From: Ruminococcus champanellensis 18P13 = JCM 17042
GTDB taxonomy: Bacteria > Bacillota > Clostridia > Oscillospirales > Ruminococcaceae
DNA: 60,865 bases
Direction of reading: 5' to 3'
Assembly (NCBI RefSeq): GCF_000210095.1
Contig: NC_021039.1
Coordinates: 1,953,018 to 2,013,882 of the forward strand
A model generated the notes under the pieces. The model made no database searches. It saw only the letters and a list, made by a program, of their open reading frames with translations, and was not told the DNA's origin. Position numbers and translations under genes: made by a program. Positions 15,899-25,740 of the stretch are shown one piece after another; position 1 is the first letter of the stretch; every line of letters starts with the position of its first letter.

Positions 15899-16873
15899 GT
15901 GAAGAAGCTTTCGATCATCGTGCCCTGCTACAATGAGGAAGAGGTACTTCCTTTGTTCTACGCAGAGATCACGAGGGTGATGGACGAAATGAAGCGCACT
16001 TACGCCGAACTGACGTTTGAGCTGCTGTTCATCGATGACGGCTCAAGGGACAAGACGCTGACGCAGCTGCGGGAGCTTGCCACCAAGGACCAGCGGGTAC
16101 GGTACATTTCCTTTTCCCGCAATTTCGGCAAGGAAGCCGGTATGTTTGCCGGTCTGGAGAATGCAACAGGGGACTTTGTTGTGGTGATGGATGCGGACTT
16201 GCAGCATCCGCCGTCCTTCCTGCCCGAGATGTACAGCTATGTACGGGACGGAGAATACGACTGCGCCACTACCCGACGGGTCAGCCGGAAGGGCGAATCC
16301 AAGGTGCGTTCCTGGTTCGCACGGAAATTCTACCGGATCATGAACAAGATCTCCCAGACAGAGATCGTGGACGGAGCGCAGGATTTCCGTTTTATGAGCC
16401 GACAGATGGTGGATGCCATTCTGTCCATGCGGGAGTACAATCGTTTCTCCAAGGGCATTTTCAGCTGGGTGGGCTTCAAGACCAAGTATATCGAGTACGA
16501 GAACGTAGAGCGTGCCGCCGGGACAACGGCGTGGTCGTTCTGGAGCTTGTTCCGGTATTCTCTGGAGGGCATTTTTGCCTTTTCCACAGCCCCCCTGGCG
16601 ATCGCTTCGGTGCTGGGGCTTGTCAGCTGCGTGATCGCCTTTCTGATGATGATCTGGATCATTGTCAAGACTCTGGCGTTCGGAGAAGCTGTAGCAGGCT
16701 TCCCGTCCATCATGTGTGCGATCTTTCTGCTGGGCGGTTTGCAGCTGTTCTGCATTGGTGTGCTGGGGCAGTATTTGTCCAAGACCTACCTGGAAACCAA
16801 GCAGCGTCCTATTTACATCGTGCGTGAAACGGAGCAGATCTATCAGGAAAGAAAGGCAGAGCACCAGGATTAG
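15899..16873 (+). CDS. family 2 glycosyltransferase, DPM1/GtrB-like
   Basis: A 324-residue membrane-anchored glycosyltransferase. It has an N-terminal GT-A domain (SIIVPCYNEEEVLP at 4-17, FIDDGSRD, and the metal-binding VMDADLQHPP) and two C-terminal transmembrane helices at about 230-255 and 262-290. Such enzymes transfer a sugar from a nucleotide donor to polyprenyl phosphate for later use outside the membrane. The start is GTG 15899 after AAGGAGG. It leads a run of genes that continues through the next ORF into purE without a visible terminator. Confidence 0.9.
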   Translation: MKKLSIIVPCYNEEEVLPLFYAEITRVMDEMKRTYAELTFELLFIDDGSRDKTLTQLRELATKDQRVRYISFSRNFGKEAGMFAGLENATGDFVVVMDADLQHPPSFLPEMYSYVRDGEYDCATTRRVSRKGESKVRSWFARKFYRIMNKISQTEIVDGAQDFRFMSRQMVDAILSMREYNRFSKGIFSWVGFKTKYIEYENVERAAGTTAWSFWSLFRYSLEGIFAFSTAPLAIASVLGLVSCVIAFLMMIWIIVKTLAFGEAVAGFPSIMCAIFLLGGLQLFCIGVLGQYLSKTYLETKQRPIYIVRETEQIYQERKAEHQD

Positions 16874-16927
16874 GACGTAGTTGATGGGTGTTTTGCATGA
16901 TGGGCATGGGGCAAAGGAGGAACGGGT

Positions 16928-17962
16928 GTGACACGGCGGATACGGCTTCTGATGCTGGTGCTGGCGGTCGTGATCGTAGCGCTGGGAACCGGACTGATCA
17001 AACTGAATCTGGACACCACCCAGGATACTGGTGACAGCAAAACCACACAGCCTGCCGGCCGTGAGGAATATTACATCTTTCAGGACGATGACACCGGACT
17101 GTATGGTGTGCGGAATGAAAACGATCGTGTGCTGGTGGATGCGGAATGGAATTCCCTGTCTTTTGCCGGAGAGCAGACGCTGCTTGTTTCTCGCAGAACA
17201 GGCGGCGCCCTGCGGTACGGCATGATCCAGATCAACGAAAACGTGCGTATTCCCTTTGCTTACAGTTCCATCACTCCTCTGACCGGACAGATCCTTGCAG
17301 CAGTGACAGCAGAGGATGAAAAAACCATCCTTTATAACACCGAAGGACAGCAGCTGCTTTCTCAGGCATGGGACAGCTGCGTGGCTGAGGATGGAGTTCT
17401 GCGTCTCATGTCCGGCACGGCACAGTATACCGCAGAAGTCAGCGGCAGCACCATTCGCATGACGGCAGTTACCATGCGCACGGTACTGGCAGGAGAGCCA
17501 CTGTACTTTTCCTTTGACGCTGAGGATCTGGCAGGGGTGGAAAGCTATACGGTGCTGGCGCAGCTGGCGCAGCTTTCTCAACAGTATCTGAAAGCGATGC
17601 TGCGACAGGATTACAGCGATGTTTACAGCATTACTGCGGCGGATTCCTACAGTGCGGTCATTGATGAACACCGGATGCAGAACCGGTATTTTACCTCCAT
17701 GACTCTGCTGGATACGGAGTGGGACGAAAGCGAGCCGGTGCTGCGCTACGCCTGCACCTTCCGGTTCTGCTATCGGCTGAAAACGGATGCGGGAGTGGTG
17801 CCCCAGGCTTCCAACCTGATCCTGCGGATGCGGCGGGATGCGGACGGGCTTTTGCTGCTGTACAGCGTGGAGGAGCAGCCGGTGGATATGCAGACCGGTC
17901 AGGTGATTATGGATTCAACGAAAGGAGCGGACGAGCAATCGTCCGGAGAAAAGCATGAGTAA
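16928..17962 (+). CDS. membrane-anchored protein with WG-like repeats, function unknown
   Basis: A 344-residue protein with an N-terminal signal-anchor helix (about 5-26) followed by an extracytoplasmic region. Residues 50-150 contain two or three segments resembling WG repeats (GLYGVRNENDRVLVDAEWNSL and YGMIQINENVRIPFAYSSI), a beta-propeller-like element. The C-terminal part (about 210-330) looks like a compact mixed domain without recognised motifs. GTG 16928 is preceded by AAAGGAGG. It overlaps purE by 8 bases, so it is transcribed with both the glycosyltransferase and the purine genes. A role in the cell envelope is inference. Confidence 0.65.
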   Translation: MTRRIRLLMLVLAVVIVALGTGLIKLNLDTTQDTGDSKTTQPAGREEYYIFQDDDTGLYGVRNENDRVLVDAEWNSLSFAGEQTLLVSRRTGGALRYGMIQINENVRIPFAYSSITPLTGQILAAVTAEDEKTILYNTEGQQLLSQAWDSCVAEDGVLRLMSGTAQYTAEVSGSTIRMTAVTMRTVLAGEPLYFSFDAEDLAGVESYTVLAQLAQLSQQYLKAMLRQDYSDVYSITAADSYSAVIDEHRMQNRYFTSMTLLDTEWDESEPVLRYACTFRFCYRLKTDAGVVPQASNLILRMRRDADGLLLLYSVEEQPVDMQTGQVIMDSTKGADEQSSGEKHE

Positions 17963-18452
17963 AGTAGCAGTTATTATGGGAAGCGACAGTGACTTCCCGG
18001 TTGTCAAGGCAGCTATTGAAGAATTGAAGGCATTTGGTGTGGCATATGAGGTGCATGTGATGTCCGCACACCGGACTCCGGAGCAGGCGGCTGCTTTTGC
18101 AAAGGCGACCTGTGACAATGATGTGGATGTGATCATTGCGGCGGCAGGAAAGGCAGCTCATCTGGCAGGGGTGCTGGCAGCCCATACGGTGAAGCCGGTC
18201 ATTGGCATTCCGGTGAAGTCCTCAACCCTGGATGGGCTGGATGCCTTGCTGGCGACCGTACAGATGCCCAGCGGTATTCCGGTGGCGACTGTTGCCATTG
18301 ATGGGGCTGCCAATGCTGCGATCCTGGCAGTACAGATGCTGGCACTTTCGGATCCGGCACTGAAGGAACAGCTCATTGCCCGGAAGGCAAAGATGGAGGC
18401 TGGCGTTCTGGAAAAGGACAAGGCGATGCAGGAGCGGGTTGCAGCACTGTAA
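17955..18452 (+). CDS. purE: 5-(carboxyamino)imidazole ribonucleotide mutase PurE
   Basis: A 165-residue class I PurE, which converts N5-CAIR to CAIR in purine synthesis. The signature GSDSDFPV at 9-16 and SAHRTPE at 42-48 are intact, followed by [18 protein letters not shown]. PurK, which makes its substrate, is not in the window. The start ATG lies inside the upstream gene with GGAG 8 bases before it. It opens a run of nine consecutive purine genes. Confidence 0.97.
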   Translation: MSKVAVIMGSDSDFPVVKAAIEELKAFGVAYEVHVMSAHRTPEQAAAFAKATCDNDVDVIIAAAGKAAHLAGVLAAHTVKPVIGIPVKSSTLDGLDALLATVQMPSGIPVATVAIDGAANAAILAVQMLALSDPALKEQLIARKAKMEAGVLEKDKAMQERVAAL

Positions 18453-18505
18453 TCCTGCACGGAATCATGGGAACCCAAAGTTTGAGATATATGGAGGAAA
18501 TGACA

Positions 18506-19219
18506 ATGAACATTCAGAAAACTGAGCAGCTCTATGAAGGCAAGGCAAAGAAGGTGTATGCCACCAATGATCCGGATCTGGTGATCGTGGACTACAAGGA
18601 CGATGCCACTGCATTCAACGGAGAGAAGAAGGGCACCATCGTTGGCAAGGGTGCTATCAACAACAAGATGACCAACTATATGCTCAAGCTGTTGGAGAAG
18701 GAGGGTGTTCCGACCCATCTGGTAGAGGAGATCTCCGACCGGGAAACCATTGTCAAGAAGGTGGAAATCGTTCCCCTGGAGGTTATCGTCAGAAACGTGG
18801 CAGCAGGCAGCTTTTCCAAGAAGCTGGGCATTGCAGAGGGTACACCTCTGAAGCAGCCTACCCTGGAATTCAGCTACAAGTGCGATGAGCTGGGGGATCC
18901 CTTTATCAACAAGTATTACGCACTGGGTCTGGGCCTAGCAACGGAGCAGGAGATCGAGGATATCACCAAGTATGCCTTCAAGGTAAACGAATTTATGAAG
19001 GGCTTCTTCAAGAACATTGGCATTGACCTGATTGATTTCAAGATCGAATTCGGTCGGTTCCACGGTCAGATCCTGCTGGCGGACGAGATCTCTCCGGACA
19101 CCTGTCGGTTCTGGGATTCCAAGACCCACGAAAAGCTGGATAAGGACAGATTCAGAAGAGATATGGGCGGCGTGGAAGAAGCTTATCAGGAAATGATTAA
19201 GCGAGTTATGGGAGAATAA
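18506..19219 (+). CDS. purC: SAICAR synthetase PurC
   Basis: A 237-residue enzyme joining CAIR and aspartate with ATP to give SAICAR. The N-terminal YEGKAKKVY motif, the signature [13 protein letters not shown], and IDFKIEFGR are visible. The length is normal for the bacterial form. ATG 18506 has GGAGG 12 bases upstream; an earlier in-frame ATG at 18467 lacks one. It ends 5 bases before the PurF paralogue. Confidence 0.97.
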   Translation: MNIQKTEQLYEGKAKKVYATNDPDLVIVDYKDDATAFNGEKKGTIVGKGAINNKMTNYMLKLLEKEGVPTHLVEEISDRETIVKKVEIVPLEVIVRNVAAGSFSKKLGIAEGTPLKQPTLEFSYKCDELGDPFINKYYALGLGLATEQEIEDITKYAFKVNEFMKGFFKNIGIDLIDFKIEFGRFHGQILLADEISPDTCRFWDSKTHEKLDKDRFRRDMGGVEEAYQEMIKRVMGE

Positions 19220-19224
19220 GGCGT

Positions 19225-20646
19225 ATGGGCGGTTTTTTCGGAGCAGCATCTGCCAATGACTGCATCCAGGACGTGTTCTTCGGCACGGACTATCACTCCC
19301 ATCTGGGTACGCGTCGGGGCGGTATGACCTCCTATGCCCCGGAGCTTGGCTTTCAGAGAAATATCCACAGCATTGAAAGCTCTCCCTTCCGGACAAAGTT
19401 TGAAAAAGACGTGGAGAAAATGCGGGGGAATATCTGTATCGGCTGTATCAGCGATACGGATCCCCAGCCCATTATGGTTCGTTCCAAGCTTGGGCTGTAT
19501 GCCCTGTGCTCCATCGGCATCATTACCAACGCTGCCGCACTGGCGGATGAGCTGTTGGAAAGGGGCTGTGCGAATTTCGAGACCATGAGCAGCGGCGCCA
19601 TCAACTCTGCCGGGCTGATCGGTGCGCTGATCGCCCAGAAGGACAGCTTTGTGGAGGGCATCCGCTATGCCCAAGGCAAAATCCAGGGTACCATGTCCCT
19701 GGTGCTGATGACGGAACACTCCATTATAGTGGCTCGGGACAAGGACGGTCGTCTGCCCATTCTCATTGGCAGAAGGTCGGACGGCTACTGCTTCTCCTTT
19801 GAATCCTTTGCCTATCAGAAGCTAGGCTATTCTACCTGTCATGAGCTACAGGCAGGGGAAATCACCAGGATCACCAAGGATGGATTTGAAATTCTCAGTC
19901 CTGGTACGGAACAGAAAAAAATCTGTACCTTCCTGTGGACGTACTATGGCTATCCCACTGCATGCTATGAGGGAGTCAATGTAGAAGTCATGCGAACCCG
20001 GAACGGGGAGATCATGGCGGAAAACGATATGAAAAACGGCAGGCTGCCGGAGGTGGACTATGTTTGCGGCATCCCGGATTCCGGTGTGCCCCATGCCATT
20101 GGATACGCAAACCGGAGCGGCATTCCATTTGCAAGACCTTTTATCAAATATACGCCTACCTGGCCCAGGAGCTTTATGCCTGCAAACCAGTCCATGCGGA
20201 ACCGGGTTGCGAAAATGAAGCTGATTCCGGTGCACGAGCTGATTGAAGGCAAGAAGCTTTTGTTTGTGGATGACAGCATTGTCCGGGGCACCCAGATGCG
20301 GGAAACCGTGGAATTTCTGTATGAAAACGGTGCCAAGGAAGTGCATATGCGCTCTGCATGTCCGCCCATCATGTACGGCTGCAAATATCTGAACTTTTCC
20401 AGAAGCACCTCCGAGCTGGAGCTGATCGCACGGCAGATCATTGACGAGCAGGAGGGTGCGGAAGGCGTAAAGTACATTGAGGAATACAGCGATTCGACCA
20501 CAGAACGAGGGAAGCTGCTGCGGGACGAAATCTGCAGGCGTCTGAAGCTGACCTCTCTGGAATTCCAGTCGCTGGAGGGTACTGTCAAGGCGGTGGGCAG
20601 GCCCCAGTGTGAGCTTTGTACATACTGCTGGAACGGAAGGGAATGA
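19225..20646 (+). CDS. PurF paralogue with disabled glutaminase domain
   Basis: A 473-residue relative of amidophosphoribosyltransferase, the same length as the true PurF that follows. The N-terminal glutaminase half has lost its active site. The catalytic cysteine position is glycine (MGGFFG in place of CGVFG), the RYGTTG segment reads CISDTD, and HNGNL reads SIGIIT. The phosphoribosyltransferase half is kept, with the PRPP loop [13 protein letters not shown] and a flexible-loop region ending in NQSMRNR. The cysteines typical of the Fe-S form also seem present (ICTF, a CPP...GCKYLNF segment and the CELCTYC tail). It may be an ammonia-dependent enzyme, a regulatory partner of PurF, or something new. 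It lies between purC and purF. Confidence 0.85.
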   Translation: MGGFFGAASANDCIQDVFFGTDYHSHLGTRRGGMTSYAPELGFQRNIHSIESSPFRTKFEKDVEKMRGNICIGCISDTDPQPIMVRSKLGLYALCSIGIITNAAALADELLERGCANFETMSSGAINSAGLIGALIAQKDSFVEGIRYAQGKIQGTMSLVLMTEHSIIVARDKDGRLPILIGRRSDGYCFSFESFAYQKLGYSTCHELQAGEITRITKDGFEILSPGTEQKKICTFLWTYYGYPTACYEGVNVEVMRTRNGEIMAENDMKNGRLPEVDYVCGIPDSGVPHAIGYANRSGIPFARPFIKYTPTWPRSFMPANQSMRNRVAKMKLIPVHELIEGKKLLFVDDSIVRGTQMRETVEFLYENGAKEVHMRSACPPIMYGCKYLNFSRSTSELELIARQIIDEQEGAEGVKYIEEYSDSTTERGKLLRDEICRRLKLTSLEFQSLEGTVKAVGRPQCELCTYCWNGRE

Positions 20647-20653
20647 GGTTCAA

Positions 20654-22075
20654 TTGGTAACAGGTATCCATGAGGAATGCGGTGTATTCGGTATTTTCAG
20701 TCAGCAGACTGGGGATGTGGCAGCCAAGACCTATATGGCGCTGTATGCGCTGCAGCACCGGGGACAGGAAAGCTGCGGCATTGTAGTCAATGACAAGGGT
20801 GTGTTTTCCTATCATAAGGATCTTGGGCTGGTGCCGGAGGTATTCAACCAGTCCCATATGGAAAAGCTGGGGCTTGGGAACATTGCCATCGGGCATGTGC
20901 GCTACGGCACCACCGGCGGCAATAACCGTGCCAATGCGCAGCCTTTGGTTGTGCGGCATGTAAAAGGCCCTATGGCCATTGCCCATAACGGCAACCTGGT
21001 CAATGCGGCAGAGCTTCGGGAGGAATATGAGCTGAAGGGCGCCATTTTCCATACCACCAATGACACGGAAGTGATTTCCTATGCCATTACGGAGCAGCGG
21101 CTGAAGTTCCCCTCTATCGAAACGGCGGTGGAGCAAGCCATGTACCGATTCAAAGGGGCATACTCCCTGGTGATCATGTCTCCCACCAAGCTGATCGCCG
21201 CACGGGATCCCAATGGGTTCCGACCGCTCTGCATGGGCAAGTGTCCGGACGGCTCTTTGGTGTTCACCTCTGAAAGCTGCGCTCTGGACAGCATCGGCGC
21301 TGCTTTTATCCGGGATCTTGACCCGGGGGAGATCGTGGTGGTGGACAAGGAGGGGGCTCGTTCCATCCGTTCCCATTGCGGCAAGCGGTGCAATATCTGC
21401 GTGTTTGAGTATGTATACTTTGCCCGGCCGGATTCCGTGATTGAAGGCGTCTGCGTACACCGTGCCCGGCTCCGAGCAGGGGAGATCCTCTGGAAGGAGC
21501 ATCCCGTAGAGGCGGATGTGGTGATCGGCGTGCCGGACAGCGGTCTGGATGCGGCACTGGGTCTGTCCCATGCATCCGGCATTCCCTATGGAGTGGGATT
21601 CATCAAGAACCGCTATGTGGGCAGAACCTTCATCCAGCCCACCCAGAAGGAGCGGACGGATGCGGTGCGCATCAAGCTGAATGTGGTACGGGATGTGGTA
21701 GCCGGTAAGCGCGTGATTCTGGTGGATGACAGCATTGTGCGGGGTACCACCTCTGCCCGGATTGTCAGTCTGATCCGGGAGGCTGGGGCAAAGGAAGTAC
21801 ATGTACGCATTTCCAGTCCGCCTTTTACCAATCCCTGCTATTTCGGCACAGATATCGACAGCAAGGATAAGCTGATTGCCTGCCGGCTGCCTGTGGAGGG
21901 CATCTGCAAGGAGCTTGGAGCGGATTCACTTGGATACCTGAGCGTGGATGGGGTAAAGGCAATCGCTGCAAACGATCACTGTGATTTCTGTACGGGCTGC
22001 TTCACCGGTGAATATCCGATCCCGGTACCCAAGGAGATGCCCAAGGATAAATTTGAACGTAAAATCGGAGAATAA
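20654..22075 (+). CDS. purF: amidophosphoribosyltransferase PurF
   Basis: A 473-residue enzyme for the first step of purine synthesis (PRPP plus glutamine to phosphoribosylamine). The start is inferred at TTG 20654 with AGG 5 bases upstream. This gives an 8-residue propeptide cleaved before C9 (EECGVFGIF), which becomes the N-terminal nucleophile. Glutaminase residues in QHRGQES, RYGTTG and AHNGNL, the PRPP loop [13 protein letters not shown], and Fe-S-type cysteines (C in RCNIC, PCYFG, CDFCTGC) are all present. It follows the paralogue by 7 bases. Confidence 0.96.
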   Translation: MVTGIHEECGVFGIFSQQTGDVAAKTYMALYALQHRGQESCGIVVNDKGVFSYHKDLGLVPEVFNQSHMEKLGLGNIAIGHVRYGTTGGNNRANAQPLVVRHVKGPMAIAHNGNLVNAAELREEYELKGAIFHTTNDTEVISYAITEQRLKFPSIETAVEQAMYRFKGAYSLVIMSPTKLIAARDPNGFRPLCMGKCPDGSLVFTSESCALDSIGAAFIRDLDPGEIVVVDKEGARSIRSHCGKRCNICVFEYVYFARPDSVIEGVCVHRARLRAGEILWKEHPVEADVVIGVPDSGLDAALGLSHASGIPYGVGFIKNRYVGRTFIQPTQKERTDAVRIKLNVVRDVVAGKRVILVDDSIVRGTTSARIVSLIREAGAKEVHVRISSPPFTNPCYFGTDIDSKDKLIACRLPVEGICKELGADSLGYLSVDGVKAIAANDHCDFCTGCFTGEYPIPVPKEMPKDKFERKIGE

Positions 22076-22086
22076 CGGAGGTTCTG

Positions 22087-23121
22087 ATGAATAGCTATTC
22101 TGAAAGTTACAAAAAGGCAGGCGTGGACGTGACTGCCGGCTACCGTGCGGTAGAATTGATGAAGGCACATGTGGCACGAACCATGACAAGCGGCGTGCTG
22201 TCCGGCATCGGCGGCTTCGGCGGACTGTTTGAGCTGGATATGACCGGGATCAGCAAGCCGGTTCTGGTGTCCGGCACGGATGGCGTTGGCACGAAGCTGA
22301 AGATCGCATTTCTGATGGACAAGCACAGCACCGTGGGCATTGACTGCGTGGCAATGTGCGTCAACGATATCATCTGCTGCGGCGCAAAGCCTCAGTTTTT
22401 CCTGGATTACATTGCTGTGGGCAAGAACTATCCCGAAAAGGTTGCTGATATCGTTTCCGGCGTTGCAGAGGGCTGTGTACAGTCCGGATGCGCCCTGGTA
22501 GGGGGCGAGACCGCAGAAATGCCCGGATTTTATCCGGTGGATGAGTACGACCTTGCCGGATTCTCCGTAGGCGTTGTGGACAAGGACAAGATCCTGAAGC
22601 CGGATACCCAGAAGGCTGGGGATGTGCTGATTGCACTGGCATCCAGCGGTGTACATTCCAACGGTTTCTCCCTGGTTCGGAAGGTATTTACTGTAAATGA
22701 GGAGACGCTGGGCAGACAGTTTGCGGATCTGGGTACTTCCCTGGGTGAATGCCTGCTGACTCCCACGAAGATCTATGTAAAGTCCATTCTGTCCCTGCTG
22801 GAACAGGTAAACGTCAAGGCGATTTCCCACATTACCGGCGGCGGCTTCTACGAGAACATTCCCCGGAGCCTGCCCAAGGGCATCAGCGCAAAGATCGAAC
22901 GCAGTGCGGTGCAGGTGCTGCCCATCTTCGATCTGATCGCAAGAACCGGTCACATTCCGGAGCGTGATATGTTCAACACCTTCAATATGGGTGTGGGCAT
23001 GATCGTTTCCGTAGACAAGCAGGATGCGGATAAAGCCATTTCCATTCTCAATGCAGCCGGCGAGCATGCTTACGTGCTGGGTGAGCTGGTTGAGAGCGAG
23101 GAAGGCGTAATCATCTGCTGA
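22087..23121 (+). CDS. purM: AIR synthetase PurM
   Basis: A 344-residue phosphoribosylformylglycinamidine cyclo-ligase that forms AIR with ATP. It shows the N-terminal [16 protein letters not shown], the [11 protein letters not shown] nucleotide motif, [10 protein letters not shown], and [16 protein letters not shown] 22087 follows CGGAGG. PurL/Q/S, which supply its substrate, are outside the window. Confidence 0.97.
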   Translation: MNSYSESYKKAGVDVTAGYRAVELMKAHVARTMTSGVLSGIGGFGGLFELDMTGISKPVLVSGTDGVGTKLKIAFLMDKHSTVGIDCVAMCVNDIICCGAKPQFFLDYIAVGKNYPEKVADIVSGVAEGCVQSGCALVGGETAEMPGFYPVDEYDLAGFSVGVVDKDKILKPDTQKAGDVLIALASSGVHSNGFSLVRKVFTVNEETLGRQFADLGTSLGECLLTPTKIYVKSILSLLEQVNVKAISHITGGGFYENIPRSLPKGISAKIERSAVQVLPIFDLIARTGHIPERDMFNTFNMGVGMIVSVDKQDADKAISILNAAGEHAYVLGELVESEEGVIIC

Positions 23122-23138
23122 TGCAAGGAGGACAGCGT

Positions 23139-23783
23139 ATGCAGCATACTGACAAGCGTATTGTTGTGCTGGTTTCCGGCGGCGGCACCAATCTCCAGGC
23201 TCTGATCGATGCCCAGAACCGGGGAGAGATCATCGGGGGAAGGATCACATGCGTGATCTCCTCCAAGGCAGATGCCTACGCTCTGACCCGTGCCAGAGAA
23301 AACGGGATTCCGACTCGTGTGCTGGTGCGGAAGGAGTATCCGGATGTTGCGTCCTATTCCCGTGCAATTCTCGCAGCTTTGCAGGAGGAACAGGCGGATC
23401 TGGTGGTGTATGCGGGCTTTATGACCATTCTGGACGAGAGCGTCTGCCGGGCGTATCCGAACCGTATGATGAATGTGCATCCGGCACTGATCCCAAGCTT
23501 TTGCGGCAAGGGCTTCTACGGGCTGCATGTACACGAGTCTGCACTGGCAGCAGGTGTGAAGGTCAGCGGCGCAACGGTGCATTTTGTAACCGAGGTCTGC
23601 GATGGAGGCCCCATTATTTTGCAGAAAGCAGTAGACGTGCAGGACGATGACACACCGGAGACGCTGCAGCGGCGGATCATGGAACAGGCAGAGTGGAAGA
23701 TCCTTCCCCAGGCTGTATCCCTGTTCTGCCAGGATAAAATTGAGGTGCGGGACGGCCGTACTGTGATTCACGGATCAATTTGA
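23139..23783 (+). CDS. purN: GAR transformylase PurN
   Basis: A 214-residue, 10-formyl-THF-dependent glycinamide ribonucleotide formyltransferase. The N-terminal LVSGGGTNLQALID, the catalytic region MMNVHPALIPSF and the GATVHFVTEVCDGGPII signature with its aspartate are visible. ATG 23139 is chosen because AAGGAGG lies at 23125-23131. Confidence 0.96.
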   Translation: MQHTDKRIVVLVSGGGTNLQALIDAQNRGEIIGGRITCVISSKADAYALTRARENGIPTRVLVRKEYPDVASYSRAILAALQEEQADLVVYAGFMTILDESVCRAYPNRMMNVHPALIPSFCGKGFYGLHVHESALAAGVKVSGATVHFVTEVCDGGPIILQKAVDVQDDDTPETLQRRIMEQAEWKILPQAVSLFCQDKIEVRDGRTVIHGSI

Positions 23784-23801
23784 TAAGAGGAGATGCTGAC
23801 A

Positions 23802-24515
23802 ATGGAAATGCGTTCAATTTTTGAGGAACTGAAGAACAATGCGTACCCTGGTCGGGGCATTATGCTGGGCAAAAGCCAGGACGGCAAGCATGCGGTTGCG
23901 GTTTATTTTATCATGGGCCGCAGCGAAAACAGCCGGAACCGGGTCTTTGTCAACGATGGGCTGGGCATCCGTACCCAGGCGTTTGACGAAAGCAAGCTTA
24001 CCGATCCCAGTCTGATTATTTATGCACCGGTGCGTGTGTTGGGTAATAAAACCATCGTCACCAATGGGGATCAGACCGACACCATTTATGATGGCATGAA
24101 CAACCAGCTCACCTTTGAGCAGTCCCTGCGCAGCCGGGAGTTTGAACCGGATGCACCCAATTATACACCCCGCATTTCCGGCGTCATCAAGCACGATAAG
24201 GAGGACTTTAACTACGCACTGTCCATCCTCAAGAGTGCAAACGGGGATCCGTCCTCTTGTCAGCGTTTCACCTTTACTTATAAAAATCCCATCAGCGGGC
24301 AGGGTCACTTCATCCACACCTATCAGGGGGACGGCAATCCGCTGCCCAGCTTTGAGGGTGAACCCAAGCTGGTAGGAGTTCCGAATGACATCACGGAATT
24401 TGCCCGTCAGCTGTGGGACAGCCTGAATCCGGACAATAAGGTTTCTCTGTTTGTGCGGTACATTGACCTGCACACCGGGGACACCATTTCCAAGATCATC
24501 AACAAAAATTCCTGA
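23802..24515 (+). CDS. purO: IMP cyclohydrolase, PurO-like
   Basis: A 237-residue protein of the archaeal-type IMP cyclohydrolase family, which closes FAICAR to IMP. Family features are the N-terminal NAYPGRGIMLG, YFIMGRSENSRNRVF, and TPRISGVI. Most bacteria perform this step with the N-terminal domain of PurH. Here that domain is absent from the next gene, so this protein is the likely substitute. It is longer than most archaeal PurO proteins as I recall them. ATG 23802 follows AAGAGGAG. Confidence 0.85.
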   Translation: MEMRSIFEELKNNAYPGRGIMLGKSQDGKHAVAVYFIMGRSENSRNRVFVNDGLGIRTQAFDESKLTDPSLIIYAPVRVLGNKTIVTNGDQTDTIYDGMNNQLTFEQSLRSREFEPDAPNYTPRISGVIKHDKEDFNYALSILKSANGDPSSCQRFTFTYKNPISGQGHFIHTYQGDGNPLPSFEGEPKLVGVPNDITEFARQLWDSLNPDNKVSLFVRYIDLHTGDTISKIINKNS

Positions 24516-24530
24516 GAGGGGTAGAACATC

Positions 24531-25709
24531 ATGGCGAACGAAATGTTTTTGAAATACGGCTGCAATCCCAACCAGAAGCCGTCCAGAATCTATATGGAAT
24601 CCGGGGAGCTGCCCATTACGGTGCTGAACGGCAAGCCAGGCTATATCAATCTACTGGATGCCTTCAACGGCTGGCAGCTGGTACGGGAGCTGAAGCAGGC
24701 TACCGGCATGTGTGCCGCAACCTCCTTCAAGCATGTATCTCCTGCCGGAGCAGCAGTGGGCGCACCTCTGTCTGACACCCTCAAGCAGATCTATTTTGTA
24801 GATGATCTGGGAGAGCTTTCTCCTCTGGCAAGTGCCTATGCAAGAGCAAGAGGCGCTGATCGCATGTCCTCCTACGGGGATTTTATCGCCCTGTCCGATG
24901 TATGCGACGTGCCCACTGCAAAAATGATCCAGCGTGAAGTATCCGACGGCATCATTGCCCCGGGTTATGAGCCGGAAGCGTTGGAGATCCTCAAGTCCAA
25001 GCGGAAGGGCACCTACAACATCATCCAGATCGATGAAAGCTATGAGCCTGCCCCCATTGAGCGCAAGCAGGTATTCGGCGTGACCTTTGAGCAGGGCAGA
25101 AATGATCTGAAGATCGACAATGCGCTGCTGGAGCATGTGGTAACGGACAATCAGAACATTCCCGATGACAAGAAGCGGGATCTGCTGATCTCTCTGATCA
25201 CACTGAAATATACCCAGTCCAACTCCGTATGCTATGTGAAGGACGGGCAGGCCATTGGCATCGGCGCCGGGCAGCAGTCCAGAATCCACTGTACCCGTCT
25301 GGCTGGCAATAAGGCGGACAACTGGTGGCTCCGTCAGTCTCCCCAGGTGCTTGGTCTGCAGTTTGTAGACGGCATTCGTCGGGCAGACCGGGACAATGCC
25401 ATTGACGTATACATTTCCGATGAATACATGGATGTGCTGGCAGACGGCGCATGGGAACAGATCTTCAAGGTAAAGCCTGCGGTATTTACCAAGGAAGAAA
25501 AACAGGCATGGCTTGCAAAGAATACGGATGTATGCTTGGGCTCTGACGCATTCTTCCCCTTTGGCGACAACATCGAACGGGCTAAAAAGAGCGGCGTTGC
25601 ATACATTGCGCAGCCTGGCGGTTCTATCCGGGATGATAACGTGATCGAGACCTGCAATAAGTACGGGATTGCTATGGCGTTTACCGGCATCCGTCTGTTC
25701 CACCATTGA
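24531..25709 (+). CDS. purH: AICAR transformylase (stand-alone PurH C-terminal type)
   Basis: A 392-residue protein matching only the AICAR transformylase part of PurH, which formylates AICAR with 10-formyl-THF. The catalytic Lys-His pair is in SFKHVSPAG (about 64-72), and the QQSRIHCTRLAG and GSDAFFPF segments are typical. The N-terminal methylglyoxal-synthase-like IMP cyclohydrolase domain of ordinary PurH (about 510 residues) is missing. The protein starts cleanly with its own GAGAGGGG ribosome site, so it is not truncated by damage. The adjacent PurO-like protein would complete the pathway. Confidence 0.92.
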   Translation: MANEMFLKYGCNPNQKPSRIYMESGELPITVLNGKPGYINLLDAFNGWQLVRELKQATGMCAATSFKHVSPAGAAVGAPLSDTLKQIYFVDDLGELSPLASAYARARGADRMSSYGDFIALSDVCDVPTAKMIQREVSDGIIAPGYEPEALEILKSKRKGTYNIIQIDESYEPAPIERKQVFGVTFEQGRNDLKIDNALLEHVVTDNQNIPDDKKRDLLISLITLKYTQSNSVCYVKDGQAIGIGAGQQSRIHCTRLAGNKADNWWLRQSPQVLGLQFVDGIRRADRDNAIDVYISDEYMDVLADGAWEQIFKVKPAVFTKEEKQAWLAKNTDVCLGSDAFFPFGDNIERAKKSGVAYIAQPGGSIRDDNVIETCNKYGIAMAFTGIRLFHH

Positions 25710-25740
25710 TGGAGCATCACAAACAAGCTGGAGGAAAGAA

